From Clostridiales bacterium (GTDB lineage: Bacteria > Bacillota > Clostridia > Christensenellales > Christensenellaceae): a stretch of 5,521 nt of DNA. The position numbers and the translations under genes are program-made. The stretch covers positions 1 through 5,521 of the forward strand of contig JAHZHM010000059.1 in the NCBI GenBank assembly GCA_019420265.1, in the 5' to 3' direction. The notes below the pieces were generated by a model. It did no database searches. It was given only the letters and a program-made list of their open reading frames with translations, and was not told the DNA's origin. Each line of letters opens with the position of its first letter. Positions within the stretch are counted from its first letter, which is position 1. Below, in pieces: positions 1 to 5,521 of this stretch.

Positions 1-1605
1 GTTTACCAGCCGATATGCCGCCGGTTTTGCACCGCTGAGCATAACGCCCAAATAGAGCGACCCCTGATACCATTGCAGCGTCGCATCTGGGAGCGATTCC
101 ACTCCGCCCAGCGTCGTAACCTGCGCCCAGCTCTTGCCATCCCGGCTTTGCATGAGCCTCAGCTTTCCATCGCTGCCGCAGGAGGCCGCATACAGCGTGC
201 CGTCATCTCCCATGGCAAGGGAAGCGCCTGCGCCCCTCATGCCGCTCATGGCCGGCCCATATTGCTGCCAATATTCGGCGCCGCTGGTATCTGCAAATTC
301 CACATCAAAGATGAGCAGCTCCCCATCTTCCGAATAGTGCGCATTGGAAATGGCAATGCCGCTGTTTTTGCCGCCAGGGTAATAGAGCGTATTGTCTGTA
401 AAAGGCGCATTCAGATCTGTGCTGCCATAGGAAGTCTCGCCCTTTTCAATATCCAGCGCCGCGTTCTCGCTGAGATAGGCTGTGCCGCTCATATCCTCCG
501 CTTTTTCGGGATCTGTCACGCCCGACCGGAAGACATAGATATAATTCTCTCCGCGGTAATTGCTACGATCCGATATGGATTCATCCACCCGATACATGAG
601 CAGCCCACTGCTTGGGATATAGGAATCAAATGCCGCGCCGGCATCTTTCTTCCGATATTCCACAACGAAAAACTGGCTATCGGACTGCGGCGTTTTCAGT
701 TTGAGCGCCGTTGGATAGGCCCCGCTCCATTTATCTTTCCCGCTGGCCACGCGGATGGGATACGTCCCGGATTTTGTGATCTCCCGAATCTGCACCCAGC
801 CAAGCAGCTCCCGGCAGTATTCCAGCGGATACTGCAAATAGCAAAGCGTCGAGGCCATGATGCTCCAGCGCCCAACCGGCGAACCGCCGCTGTTGCGATA
901 GAGATCCGGCAACCCCAGCGTATGCAGGAACTCATGGGTGATTGTCCCCTGCGCACCGGAAACATTGACATTGCCTGTGAGCGTGCGGATTAGAGCATCC
1001 GAGTTTAATAGGTTATAGCCGCGCACTAAAACCCCGCTGCCAATTTTTTCATTGCCGCTGTAAGACGTGCTGTGCGGCCAAAAGCCATCGCTCATGCTGG
1101 AGGCCGAGCCCTGCACGATGATCGTCAGGTTATCCAGCACGCCCGGCTCCCGATAATCCAGCTTTTCGCTGCCCAAAGTGATTCTGCCATCCTGCATCGC
1201 AGCAATCACTTCCGCCACCAGGACGCCTTCGTTGTCTTTATAGTAGTCTGCATTCTGAGCCAGCCGCAGCGCCGCACAGATGGTCTTGCCATCCTGCTGT
1301 GTCTGCTGGGGAAAAATATTATTGATGGTGAGCTTTTGGTCGGAAATGGCTTTCATATAGTTTTTAAAGGAATCGTCCGCCGTGTCGTACATGCCCATCA
1401 CTTTTTCCCAGTGCTCGGCTTTTCCGAAAATATCATGGGCGTCATCCGAATCGCCAAACTGAACGCAGATCACTAAATTGGCCAGCGTTCCCTGGTTTTT
1501 TACCGCCGCTTTGGCCGGGGCTGCCGGCACCAGCGCCGCAAAAAGGCAGGCGCAGAGCAAAAGCGCAACACACCGCAGGAGAACGCCGCGTTTTTTGCCT
1601 TTCAT
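1..1605 (-). CDS. Secreted M6-family (immune inhibitor A-like) zinc metalloprotease, 3' end off the left edge
   Basis: The frame is open from an ATG at 1605 to base 1: 535 residues with no stop, so the C-terminus is missing. Residues 1-33 form a Sec signal peptide: a KGKKR n-region, a hydrophobic core and a likely signal peptidase I cut after AKA (residues 31-33). The catalytic domain shows HEFLHTLGLPDLY at 224-236, giving zinc ligands H224, H228 and D234, catalytic E225 and the HExxHxxGxxD pattern of M6 peptidases. A Met-turn follows (WSIMAS, M250). Other M6-like landmarks are VICVQFGD near 45-52, WPH at 176-178, LLGW at 267-270 and the FFVVEYRKK / SGLLMYRVDE strands. After about residue 440 the character changes, with an Asp-box-like SRDGKSW at 487-493, suggesting an appended beta-propeller-type module. 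It probably degrades extracellular proteins; the substrate is unknown. It is the second gene of the unit with the lipoprotein, one base after that stop. The family call is firm; the C-terminal module is inferred. Confidence -1.
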   Translation of the reverse strand, partial: MKGKKRGVLLRCVALLLCACLFAALVPAAPAKAAVKNQGTLANLVICVQFGDSDDAHDIFGKAEHWEKVMGMYDTADDSFKNYMKAISDQKLTINNIFPQQTQQDGKTICAALRLAQNADYYKDNEGVLVAEVIAAMQDGRITLGSEKLDYREPGVLDNLTIIVQGSASSMSDGFWPHSTSYSGNEKIGSGVLVRGYNLLNSDALIRTLTGNVNVSGAQGTITHEFLHTLGLPDLYRNSGGSPVGRWSIMASTLCYLQYPLEYCRELLGWVQIREITKSGTYPIRVASGKDKWSGAYPTALKLKTPQSDSQFFVVEYRKKDAGAAFDSYIPSSGLLMYRVDESISDRSNYRGENYIYVFRSGVTDPEKAEDMSGTAYLSENAALDIEKGETSYGSTDLNAPFTDNTLYYPGGKNSGIAISNAHYSEDGELLIFDVEFADTSGAEYWQQYGPAMSGMRGAGASLAMGDDGTLYAASCGSDGKLRLMQSRDGKSWAQVTTLGGVESLPDATLQWYQGSLYLGVMLSGAKPAAYRLVN

Positions 1606-1606
1606 C

Positions 1607-2725
1607 TTACTGCCCCTCCCATGCCTTTGCTACCGGCATCCAGAAGATGCTGACGCTATCCTGCGCCGTTGCGCCTTCCGGGATGCGCAGCGATAGATAC
1701 TTTTCGTTGCCGCCGTCGTATCCCACGACGACGCTGTCTGCCGCGCCCTGCTGCTGCGCCTGCGGGTGCCCATCCTCGCTAAAAGCCCCACTAAACGCAC
1801 CGGCCGCCGTATCCTGCCGGTGTTCCCACCGCGCCGCAACCGTATCTTGAGCGGCAACCGAGAACAGCTGGAAGTTTACCTGCCCGCTGAAGAGATTGTT
1901 CTGCAAGGCTCCGTCGATCCGATAGAAGGTCCCCGCAGAAATTTCCAGAATTTCAGCGGATGCCGCGCCCTGATATGCCCCTTCGCGCACTTCTGCTCTC
2001 ACCAGCGCAACCGCCTCGGGCGCTACCCGAATGCTCTTTTCCTTTCCATCCTGCTCCAGCACCCAAATGCTGGTAACCGGCCGGCCGCCAATCAGCTCTG
2101 CGGCAATGCGGATGCGCGTTCCATTTTCCTCTGTCTCATAGAAGCGGCCGCCCTTGCCAGTCGAGGGCATTGCGGCATTGAGCCACTCCGCACTTTGCAG
2201 CAGCCCAATCAGCTCGGGCATGCGCTCTTCTTTGGCGGCACTGCTCGCCTGCTGCAAATATGCTTGCAGCTGCTCGCTTTCCTGGTCGAAAGAGATGGTC
2301 ATGCTTTGCAGCAGGGCATCGATCTCTTCGCTATTTTCCCGCCGCAGAGAGAGCTCGTAAAGATCCCGCGCCTGCCGCAGCTTCCCCTGGGCCTGATAAT
2401 ACTGCCCGAGCTCCAGCATTTGCGCCAGTTCCAGCTCGCCCCTTCGGCCAAGCGTCTCATATGCGGCCAGAACGTGTTCTTGCTCAAAATCGCCGCCGGC
2501 CTGCGCCAAAAGCAGCTGATAGAGCGCGCTATCCAGCTCCCCGGGATACTGCGCCTCCGCCTTGAGCACTGTTTCATATGCCTGCTCGGCATTTCCTTCC
2601 TCTATCGCTTCATATGCCTGCTGCTGCAGCGTATCCAGCGTCTGCGCGCTCTTGCATCCAGAGCAGAGCAATGCCAACAGCAATACGGCAAGAAGCAAAC
2701 AAATCCAACGCGTTTTCTGATGCAT
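1607..2725 (-). CDS. Surface lipoprotein with TPR-like N-terminal half and beta-rich, possibly MORN-like C-terminal half
   Basis: 372 residues. The start is ATG at 2725, with AGAGGT (2733-2738) seven bases upstream. Residues 1-24 are a lipoprotein signal: positive n-region, Leu/Ala-rich core, then CSGC with C24 as the predicted lipidated cysteine. The -3 position is Cys rather than the usual Leu. Residues about 30-175 are helical, Gln/Glu/Ala-rich and TPR-like; the clearest repeat is at about 99-128 (LGQYYQAQGKLRQARDLYELS). Residues about 190-372 are beta-rich, with three short G-x-[YF]-x-G-like units (GAYQG 249-253, NLFSG 277-281, GAFSG 309-313) that faintly resemble MORN repeats. No catalytic motif is visible. 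It probably sits on the outer face of the membrane as a binding or scaffolding protein. It is first in the unit with the M6 protease and likely translationally coupled to it, so it may bind, anchor or modulate the protease; that is inference. No specific family is recognised. Confidence -1.
   Translation of the reverse strand: MHQKTRWICLLLAVLLLALLCSGCKSAQTLDTLQQQAYEAIEEGNAEQAYETVLKAEAQYPGELDSALYQLLLAQAGGDFEQEHVLAAYETLGRRGELELAQMLELGQYYQAQGKLRQARDLYELSLRRENSEEIDALLQSMTISFDQESEQLQAYLQQASSAAKEERMPELIGLLQSAEWLNAAMPSTGKGGRFYETEENGTRIRIAAELIGGRPVTSIWVLEQDGKEKSIRVAPEAVALVRAEVREGAYQGAASAEILEISAGTFYRIDGALQNNLFSGQVNFQLFSVAAQDTVAARWEHRQDTAAGAFSGAFSEDGHPQAQQQGAADSVVVGYDGGNEKYLSLRIPEGATAQDSVSIFWMPVAKAWEGQ
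1613..1620 (-). promoter_or_regulatory. Ribosome binding site of the M6 protease inside the lipoprotein gene
   Basis: On the minus strand GGGAGGGG lies seven bases before the protease ATG at 1605. It is made of the codons for the last residues of the lipoprotein (W-E-G-Q, then TAA at 1609-1607). Only one base separates the stop and the next start. This arrangement decides the protease start and suggests translational coupling. Confidence -1.
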
Positions 2726-2811
2726 ATCGATGACCTCTTTGATACCAATAATCTTGCAATCTGCTGTGAGCCCAGAAACTGCCCTGCGCTCCAGCGTTTT
2801 TTGTCGCTTTT

Positions 2812-2841
2812 AGTATATCATATGCCTTCCCGCAAACTCAA
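2812..2841 (-). promoter_or_regulatory. Predicted sigma-A promoter of the lipoprotein/protease unit
   Basis: Reading the minus strand: TTGAGT (2841-2836) as -35, an 18-base spacer ending in TGA, and TATACT (2817-2812) as -10. The TG one base before the -10 makes it an extended -10 element. Transcription would start near 2805, leaving a leader of about 80 bases before the ATG at 2725. A short AGCG/CGCT inverted repeat (2793-2796 with 2805-2808) lies at the predicted start of the transcript. Confidence -1.
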
Positions 2842-2921
2842 GCCCATCTCTTTTTGATGCGCATTTTGCAGGCAATCCAAAATCGGTTCCTGCATTTTCT
2901 CCGCTTATTGCACGGCTGCCC

Positions 2922-2950
2922 TTGCACTGCAGGCCTTTGGGCAGTATGAT
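2922..2950 (+). promoter_or_regulatory. Predicted sigma-A promoter of the four-helix membrane protein gene
   Basis: TTGCAC (2922-2927) as a weak -35, a 17-base spacer and TATGAT (2945-2950) as a good -10. Transcription would start near 2957, giving a leader of only about 24 bases. It diverges from the minus-strand promoter at 2812-2841, with about 80 bases between the two cores, so shared control is possible. The -35 matches the consensus at only three positions. Confidence -1.
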
Positions 2951-2967
2951 AAAAGCGAAGGAAAACT

Positions 2968-2973
2968 AGGAGG
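2968..2973 (+). promoter_or_regulatory. Strong ribosome binding site that fixes the start at 2981
   Basis: A perfect AGGAGG lies seven bases before the ATG at 2981. An in-frame TTG at 2975 is only one base from this site, too close to be used, so ATG at 2981 is the start. Confidence -1.
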
Positions 2974-2980
2974 CTTGAAG

Positions 2981-3409
2981 ATGCAGAATTTCGGGATGTC
3001 TATGCTGTGGTTTTGGATTTGCTATGTTTTGGTAACCCTCGTCGGCATACTGCACACCATTTTTAATATCTATGTCTTGCACATGAAACCGATGGATGCG
3101 CACGGCATGGGCGAAGGCTACGAGAAGACCAAGCCCTGGCATCCGCTCTACAACATCATTCTGTTTAGCCTATTTGGCTACCTATATATGAGCGGGCTTT
3201 CTGATCCGACGCTGGAGCAAGCGCTGCTCACCGGCGCTATCTGGGCGGGGATCTGCATTGTGTTTGATGTATTTGGATGGGTCATCATCCGGCATCCATG
3301 GAGTCTGAGTTTTCGAGAGTTTTATTTGGATTATCAGCCCTATATCAGCCTCATCTATCTCGCCATCTTCTTAGGGCCAGTCGTTGGGTATTGGCTGGTT
3401 TTGCTTTAA
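2981..3409 (+). CDS. Four-helix integral membrane protein of unknown function
   Basis: 142 residues; the start is chosen by the AGGAGG site seven bases upstream. Four hydrophobic segments are visible at about 8-30, 56-70, 82-103 and 119-142. The loop between the first two (about 34-55: HMKPMDAHGMGEGYEK, then TKPWHP) and the loop between the last two (about 104-118: RHPWSLSFREFYLDY) hold nearly all charged residues and several H, P and W residues. By the positive-inside rule both loops face the cytoplasm and both termini lie outside. I do not recognise a named family. The dense polar motifs in the two same-side loops look like a functional site (ligand, metal or partner binding) rather than simple linkers; that is inference. 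It is a monocistronic gene with its own promoter and a terminator 14 bases after the stop. Nothing in the neighbours states its role. Confidence -1.
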   Translation: MQNFGMSMLWFWICYVLVTLVGILHTIFNIYVLHMKPMDAHGMGEGYEKTKPWHPLYNIILFSLFGYLYMSGLSDPTLEQALLTGAIWAGICIVFDVFGWVIIRHPWSLSFREFYLDYQPYISLIYLAIFLGPVVGYWLVLL

Positions 3410-3422
3410 CAGCCGCTTTTCC

Positions 3423-3466
3423 GCAAAAAATCCACCCAGAGCATCGCTCATTGGGTGGATTTTTGC
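3423..3466. terminator. Bidirectional intrinsic terminator between convergent genes
   Basis: GCAAAAAATCCACCCA (3423-3438) pairs with TGGGTGGATTTTTGC (3452-3466). The loop region holds a further GAGC-ATC-GCTC stem. Read on the plus strand, the GC-rich stem is followed by TTTTT, ending the membrane-protein gene (stop 3409). Read on the minus strand it is followed by TTTTTT, ending the dehydrogenase gene (stop codon 3473-3471), four bases away. Confidence -1.
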
Positions 3467-3470
3467 AAAA

Positions 3471-4478
3471 CTATCTTTCTGTAAACATCACAGCTTTGAT
3501 GGCATTCTCCCGATCCTGCATATAGAAATCAAAATCTTCTTTAAAATGCTCCAGCCTCAGGTTGTGGGTGTGCAGCAGATCCAAATCGATTCTGCCGCTG
3601 CGGGCCAGCCGGATGCACGCCGGAAAATACAGCGCCGGCGCCGCATAAGATGCCCGAAGCTGCAGCTTGCGCCCATGCCAGTAGTTCATATCAAAGCTAA
3701 CAAAGCGCTCTTCCCTATCTGCTTCTCCGATATAGCTCATAATACCGCCGATATTTAGATTCTTCATCAGCTCCGGCATAACCTGGGGCGGCGTTGTGCA
3801 AAGAATCCTATCCACATGGTATTCGGAGAGATCCTCTCCCCAGCAGACCACCTCATCCGCACCATAGGCTTTGGCCACGCCGTCTCTGCGGCCGCGCCCC
3901 GGCGTGCTGACGGCGATAATGCGCGAAGCTCCGCGCAGACGGGCCAGCCGCAAAGCGCAAAGCCCAATCGTCCCAATGCCCACGACCATCACAGAATCGC
4001 CCAGGCCAATATCCGAAACCTTCACCAAATCGAAGCCCACACCCATCGGCTCTATCATCGCCGCAGCCGCCAGTGAGAGCCCCTCATAGGGGACGCACAC
4101 CTCATCCGCCGCGATCAGATATTCCGCAAAACCCATGCCATTGCCATACTGCTGGGTATTGAAGAAATGCCGCCCGTTATTATCCAGATCATACTTTCCG
4201 TCCCGGGAGAGATCCGAGAAGCGATCGTAAGAGCCGCTCTCCAGCACAACCCGATCGCCTGGCTTCACATTGGTTACATGCGCCCCAACCTGCTCTACAA
4301 CTCCCGCCACCTCATGGCCCAAAGGCACAAACTCCGGCGCTACCCGCGCCGTGTGCAGATCAGAGCCGCACAGCCCGCATGCCTGCACCCGGATCAACAC
4401 TTCGCTCCGCTCCAAAGGCCGCAGTGTGATGTCCCTCAGCTCAAATTGGTAGCTTCCTTTTGTGTAAATCGCCTTCAT
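3471..4478 (-). CDS. Zinc-dependent medium-chain alcohol/polyol dehydrogenase lacking structural-zinc cysteines
   Basis: 335 residues from ATG at 4478, chosen because GGGGAGGG lies seven bases upstream. The GroES-like N-terminal domain carries the catalytic zinc residues: C37 in GLCGSDLH, H55-E56 in PLGHEVAG and E143 in MIEPMGVG. The Rossmann domain shows VVGIGTIG (GxGxxG, 167-172). The family usually has a structural-zinc loop C-x2-C-x2-C-x7-C at about residues 85-99. Here the same spacing holds D85, S88, S91 and D99, so that zinc cannot bind in the usual way. After the second beta strand the sequence is AVSTPGRGRR, with no acidic residue and three arginines, which favours NADP(H) over NAD(H); this is inference. 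It should oxidise a secondary alcohol or sugar alcohol, or reduce the ketone, in the cytoplasm, as sorbitol and threonine dehydrogenases do. The substrate is unknown. It stands alone, without transporter or kinase genes nearby, and ends at the shared terminator. Confidence -1.
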   Translation of the reverse strand: MKAIYTKGSYQFELRDITLRPLERSEVLIRVQACGLCGSDLHTARVAPEFVPLGHEVAGVVEQVGAHVTNVKPGDRVVLESGSYDRFSDLSRDGKYDLDNNGRHFFNTQQYGNGMGFAEYLIAADEVCVPYEGLSLAAAAMIEPMGVGFDLVKVSDIGLGDSVMVVGIGTIGLCALRLARLRGASRIIAVSTPGRGRRDGVAKAYGADEVVCWGEDLSEYHVDRILCTTPPQVMPELMKNLNIGGIMSYIGEADREERFVSFDMNYWHGRKLQLRASYAAPALYFPACIRLARSGRIDLDLLHTHNLRLEHFKEDFDFYMQDRENAIKAVMFTER

Positions 4479-4485
4479 AAAACTT

Positions 4486-4493
4486 CCCTCCCC
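4486..4493 (-). promoter_or_regulatory. Ribosome binding site of the dehydrogenase gene
   Basis: GGGGAGGG on the minus strand, seven bases before ATG at 4478. It rules out the in-frame TTG at 4535, which lies in a T-rich tract without such a site. A GGGGC/GCCCC hairpin (4501-4517) stands just upstream in the leader; the CCCC of its downstream arm could also pair with the GGGG of this site. Confidence -1.
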
Positions 4494-4533
4494 TGCGCCC
4501 GGGGCACTCCTGGCCCCAAAGGCAAATAAATAC

Positions 4534-4562
4534 AAAAAAACACATGAATGCCATTATCCATG
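4534..4562 (-). terminator. Weak intrinsic terminator candidate upstream of the dehydrogenase
   Basis: On the minus strand CATGGAT and ATTCATG (4562-4543) form a seven-pair stem with one G-U pair and a six-base loop. Two bases later comes a run of seven T (4540-4534). It would stop transcription coming from the gene at the right edge. The stem is AT-rich, so it may be weak; the same dyad could instead be an operator. Confidence -1.
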
Positions 4563-4657
4563 CAGTTTTGTTGCCGGGATAAGCATACGTTTAATCTTTC
4601 ATCTTCACTACCCATACCTGCGAAAAAATGATCGGCCAGCGAAACGGGAAAAGCCAC

Positions 4658-4681
4658 TCAGGAGTCAGATAAAGCTCCTGA
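4658..4681. repeat. Perfect 7-base inverted repeat TCAGGAG / CTCCTGA
   Basis: TCAGGAG (4658-4664) and CTCCTGA (4675-4681) are exact reverse complements around a 10-base loop. No clean T run follows on either strand (the minus strand continues GTGGCTTTTCCC), so it is at best a poor terminator. It could be an operator, an RNA hairpin at the 3' end of the right-edge gene, or an element end. Confidence -1.
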
Positions 4682-4760
4682 TCTCAAAATCCATCACAAC
4701 GTGTAGGGAGTAGACACTATAGTCATCCGATCTCCCGATAATATTTTTGTTTTGTCTTGC

Positions 4761-5521
4761 TTAACATGCAGCCGATAACTTATCTATAATAGACTGTAAA
4801 AGCTCATCCACTTGTTTGAACAGCATAAAATGCGCTGTAACCCAGTCTTTTTGTTTCAACGGTCTAGGTTTGCCACAGATAGTTTGATAAGCACGCCCAA
4901 TTTGCCGTTTCTTTGCTAAATATTTTTTCTCATCCCCGTGCTCTATGTCGTGCCGGAAATCAGTGCGAATATGCTTAATATTCCACAGAATTGTACACTC
5001 AGTGTCAGTCAGAACTTCACGAATTCGTTTGGCTCCTCCACTCCCCTCATAAATCAGCATATACAAGCTATCGATCACACTACCAAAAGTTATGTCGTCT
5101 GTAGAAAATGATGTCAATAAGCATTGTACCGCAGTATATACTTTTGTCGTTGGTGTAAAAATTTCAGTTTGTCCCGTAGCCATTCGCAATTCGTTTATAT
5201 TCGTGATTTTATGTAAGATTTGTTTTCCGCTATTTAAGATTTTGCTTATCATAGATTTAGCGAACTCTTCGTACAAATCATATTCGGCATTTTCAGGAAA
5301 AGTATAGCCTAAATAACTTGGAATAAATTGAATACCTGTTCTTGCATTAGCAAGCGGAATCTCCTCAAAAATACTCTCTTTGACATATTCGCTCTCTGTG
5401 TATTGTGCGGCGGAAACCAGTTGATCTTGTAATAGGTCTGTAGCAATATCAATAATTTTCAGCCGTGTAGTGCTGCATTCAATGTTTCTTTGAATTTGGA
5501 TATATTGCCGTTCAACTAATG
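4761..5521 (-). CDS. 3' part of a large protein with C-terminal HEPN-like (putative RNase) domain, 5' end off the right edge
   Basis: The frame is open from the right edge (first full codon 5519-5517) to TAA at 4763-4761: 252 visible residues. No ATG with a ribosome site occurs inside, and the open frame continues to the edge, so the start is outside. The C-terminal part (visible residues about 120-252) is helical and contains RTDFRHDIEHG. RHDIEH (visible residues 189-194) matches the R-[N/D/H]-x3-H active-site signature of HEPN domains, many of which are metal-independent ribonucleases in toxin-antitoxin, abortive-infection and CRISPR systems. A basic helix (KKYLAKKRQIGRAY) follows, then an amphipathic C-terminal helix ending SAAC. 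The residues before about 120 match nothing I recognise; any effector or sensor domain would lie further upstream. The gene is AT-rich against GC-rich neighbours, consistent with recent transfer. The HEPN call rests on one short motif plus helical character, so it is moderate; a non-catalytic helical domain is the alternative. Confidence -1.
   Translation of the reverse strand, partial: LVERQYIQIQRNIECSTTRLKIIDIATDLLQDQLVSAAQYTESEYVKESIFEEIPLANARTGIQFIPSYLGYTFPENAEYDLYEEFAKSMISKILNSGKQILHKITNINELRMATGQTEIFTPTTKVYTAVQCLLTSFSTDDITFGSVIDSLYMLIYEGSGGAKRIREVLTDTECTILWNIKHIRTDFRHDIEHGDEKKYLAKKRQIGRAYQTICGKPRPLKQKDWVTAHFMLFKQVDELLQSIIDKLSAAC

Larger units (their letters stand above)
4479..4760. other. 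Non-coding gap with dyad structures at a base-composition boundary
   Basis: No convincing gene lies in these 282 bases. It holds the leader of the dehydrogenase gene with its ribosome binding site, a GGGGC/GCCCC hairpin (4501-4517), a terminator-like hairpin (4534-4562), a 7-base perfect inverted repeat (4658-4681), and GGGAG/CTCCC arms (4706-4710 and 4732-4736) enclosing the palindrome ACTATAGT (4716-4723). I could not find a convincing minus-strand promoter for the dehydrogenase here. GATAAT at 4558-4553 is a possible -10 but lacks a -35. Composition shifts from GC-rich on the left to AT-rich on the right across this gap. Confidence -1.

Noticed and set aside
73..993. A 306-codon plus-strand open frame
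   Set aside because: It is antisense to the M6 protease, whose signal peptide, HEFLH motif and Met-turn are unmistakable. The long antisense frame arises from GC-rich codon use.
1072..1476. A 134-codon plus-strand open frame
   Set aside because: It is antisense to the N-terminal half of the M6 protease, with no ribosome site and no recognisable domain.
1766..2857. A 363-codon plus-strand open frame
   Set aside because: It starts with GTG without a ribosome site, lies antisense to the lipoprotein gene and covers its promoter. The protein shows no domain or signal pattern.
4167..4529. A 120-codon plus-strand open frame
   Set aside because: It is antisense to the dehydrogenase N-terminal domain, where the catalytic zinc residues are read on the minus strand.
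4479..4535. An upstream TTG start adding 19 residues to the dehydrogenase
   Set aside because: TTG at 4535 lies in a T-rich tract with no ribosome site. The ATG at 4478 has GGGGAGGG at ideal distance and begins where the family usually does (MKAIYT).
4475..4657. A 60-codon minus-strand frame whose TGA overlaps the dehydrogenase ATG (ATGA), as coupled genes do
   Set aside because: Its GTG directly follows a stop codon, has no ribosome site, and sits beside the 4658-4681 inverted repeat. The terminator-like hairpin lies inside it. The protein shows no recognisable feature.
4701..4736. A MerR-operator-like dyad (TAGGGAGT-AG-ACACTATA) near the end of the HEPN-like gene
   Set aside because: The half-sites agree at only about half of their positions, and no matching -35/-10 pair flanks the dyad on either strand.
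5274..5276. TTG at 5276 as the start of the HEPN-like gene, giving a 171-residue protein
   Set aside because: The same frame stays open to the right edge with protein-like sequence, and no ribosome site precedes this TTG. The gene is better read as a fragment of a longer one.
1..5521. Search for tRNA, rRNA, CRISPR array, insertion sequence or integrase
   Set aside because: No regularly spaced repeats, tRNA-like cloverleaf sequence or transposase/integrase motif was seen on either strand.

Overview
The window looks like a piece of a Clostridia-type Firmicutes chromosome of moderate to high GC. The clues are AGGAGG/GGGGAGGG-type ribosome binding sites, a lipobox lipoprotein, an immune-inhibitor-A-like (M6) metalloprotease and classic U-rich intrinsic terminators. 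The genus cannot be told from the sequence. Most of the window is GC-rich (35 of 60 bases at 4081-4140). The right end is clearly AT-richer (19 of 60 bases G or C at 5221-5280).

Left part (1-2841, minus strand): a two-gene unit read right to left. A predicted extended -10 promoter (about 2812-2841) drives a 372-residue lipoprotein with an N-terminal TPR-like helical region and a beta-rich C-terminal half. One base after its stop codon begins a secreted M6-family zinc metalloprotease (HEFLHTLGLPDLY, Met-turn WSIMAS), which stays open for 535 residues to the left edge. The protease ribosome binding site lies inside the last codons of the lipoprotein gene, so the two are probably translationally coupled and may work together at the cell surface.

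Middle (2842-3466, plus strand): a divergent promoter and a strong AGGAGG site precede a 142-residue, four-helix membrane protein of unknown function. It ends at a near-perfect hairpin with A-rich and T-rich flanks, which serves as a shared terminator for it and the convergent gene on its right.

Right-middle (3471-4478, minus strand): a 335-residue zinc-dependent medium-chain dehydrogenase of the sorbitol/threonine dehydrogenase type. It has a complete catalytic zinc site and GxGxxG, but all four structural-zinc cysteines are replaced while their spacing is kept.

Right end (4479-5521): a 282-base non-coding gap with three dyad structures marks the composition change. It is followed by the 3' part (252 visible residues) of an AT-rich minus-strand gene that runs off the right edge. 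Its C-terminal helical domain carries RHDIEH, a match to the R-[N/D/H]-x3-H signature of HEPN ribonucleases. This is the best candidate here for part of a defence or toxin system, but its N-terminal domains and partner genes lie outside the window.
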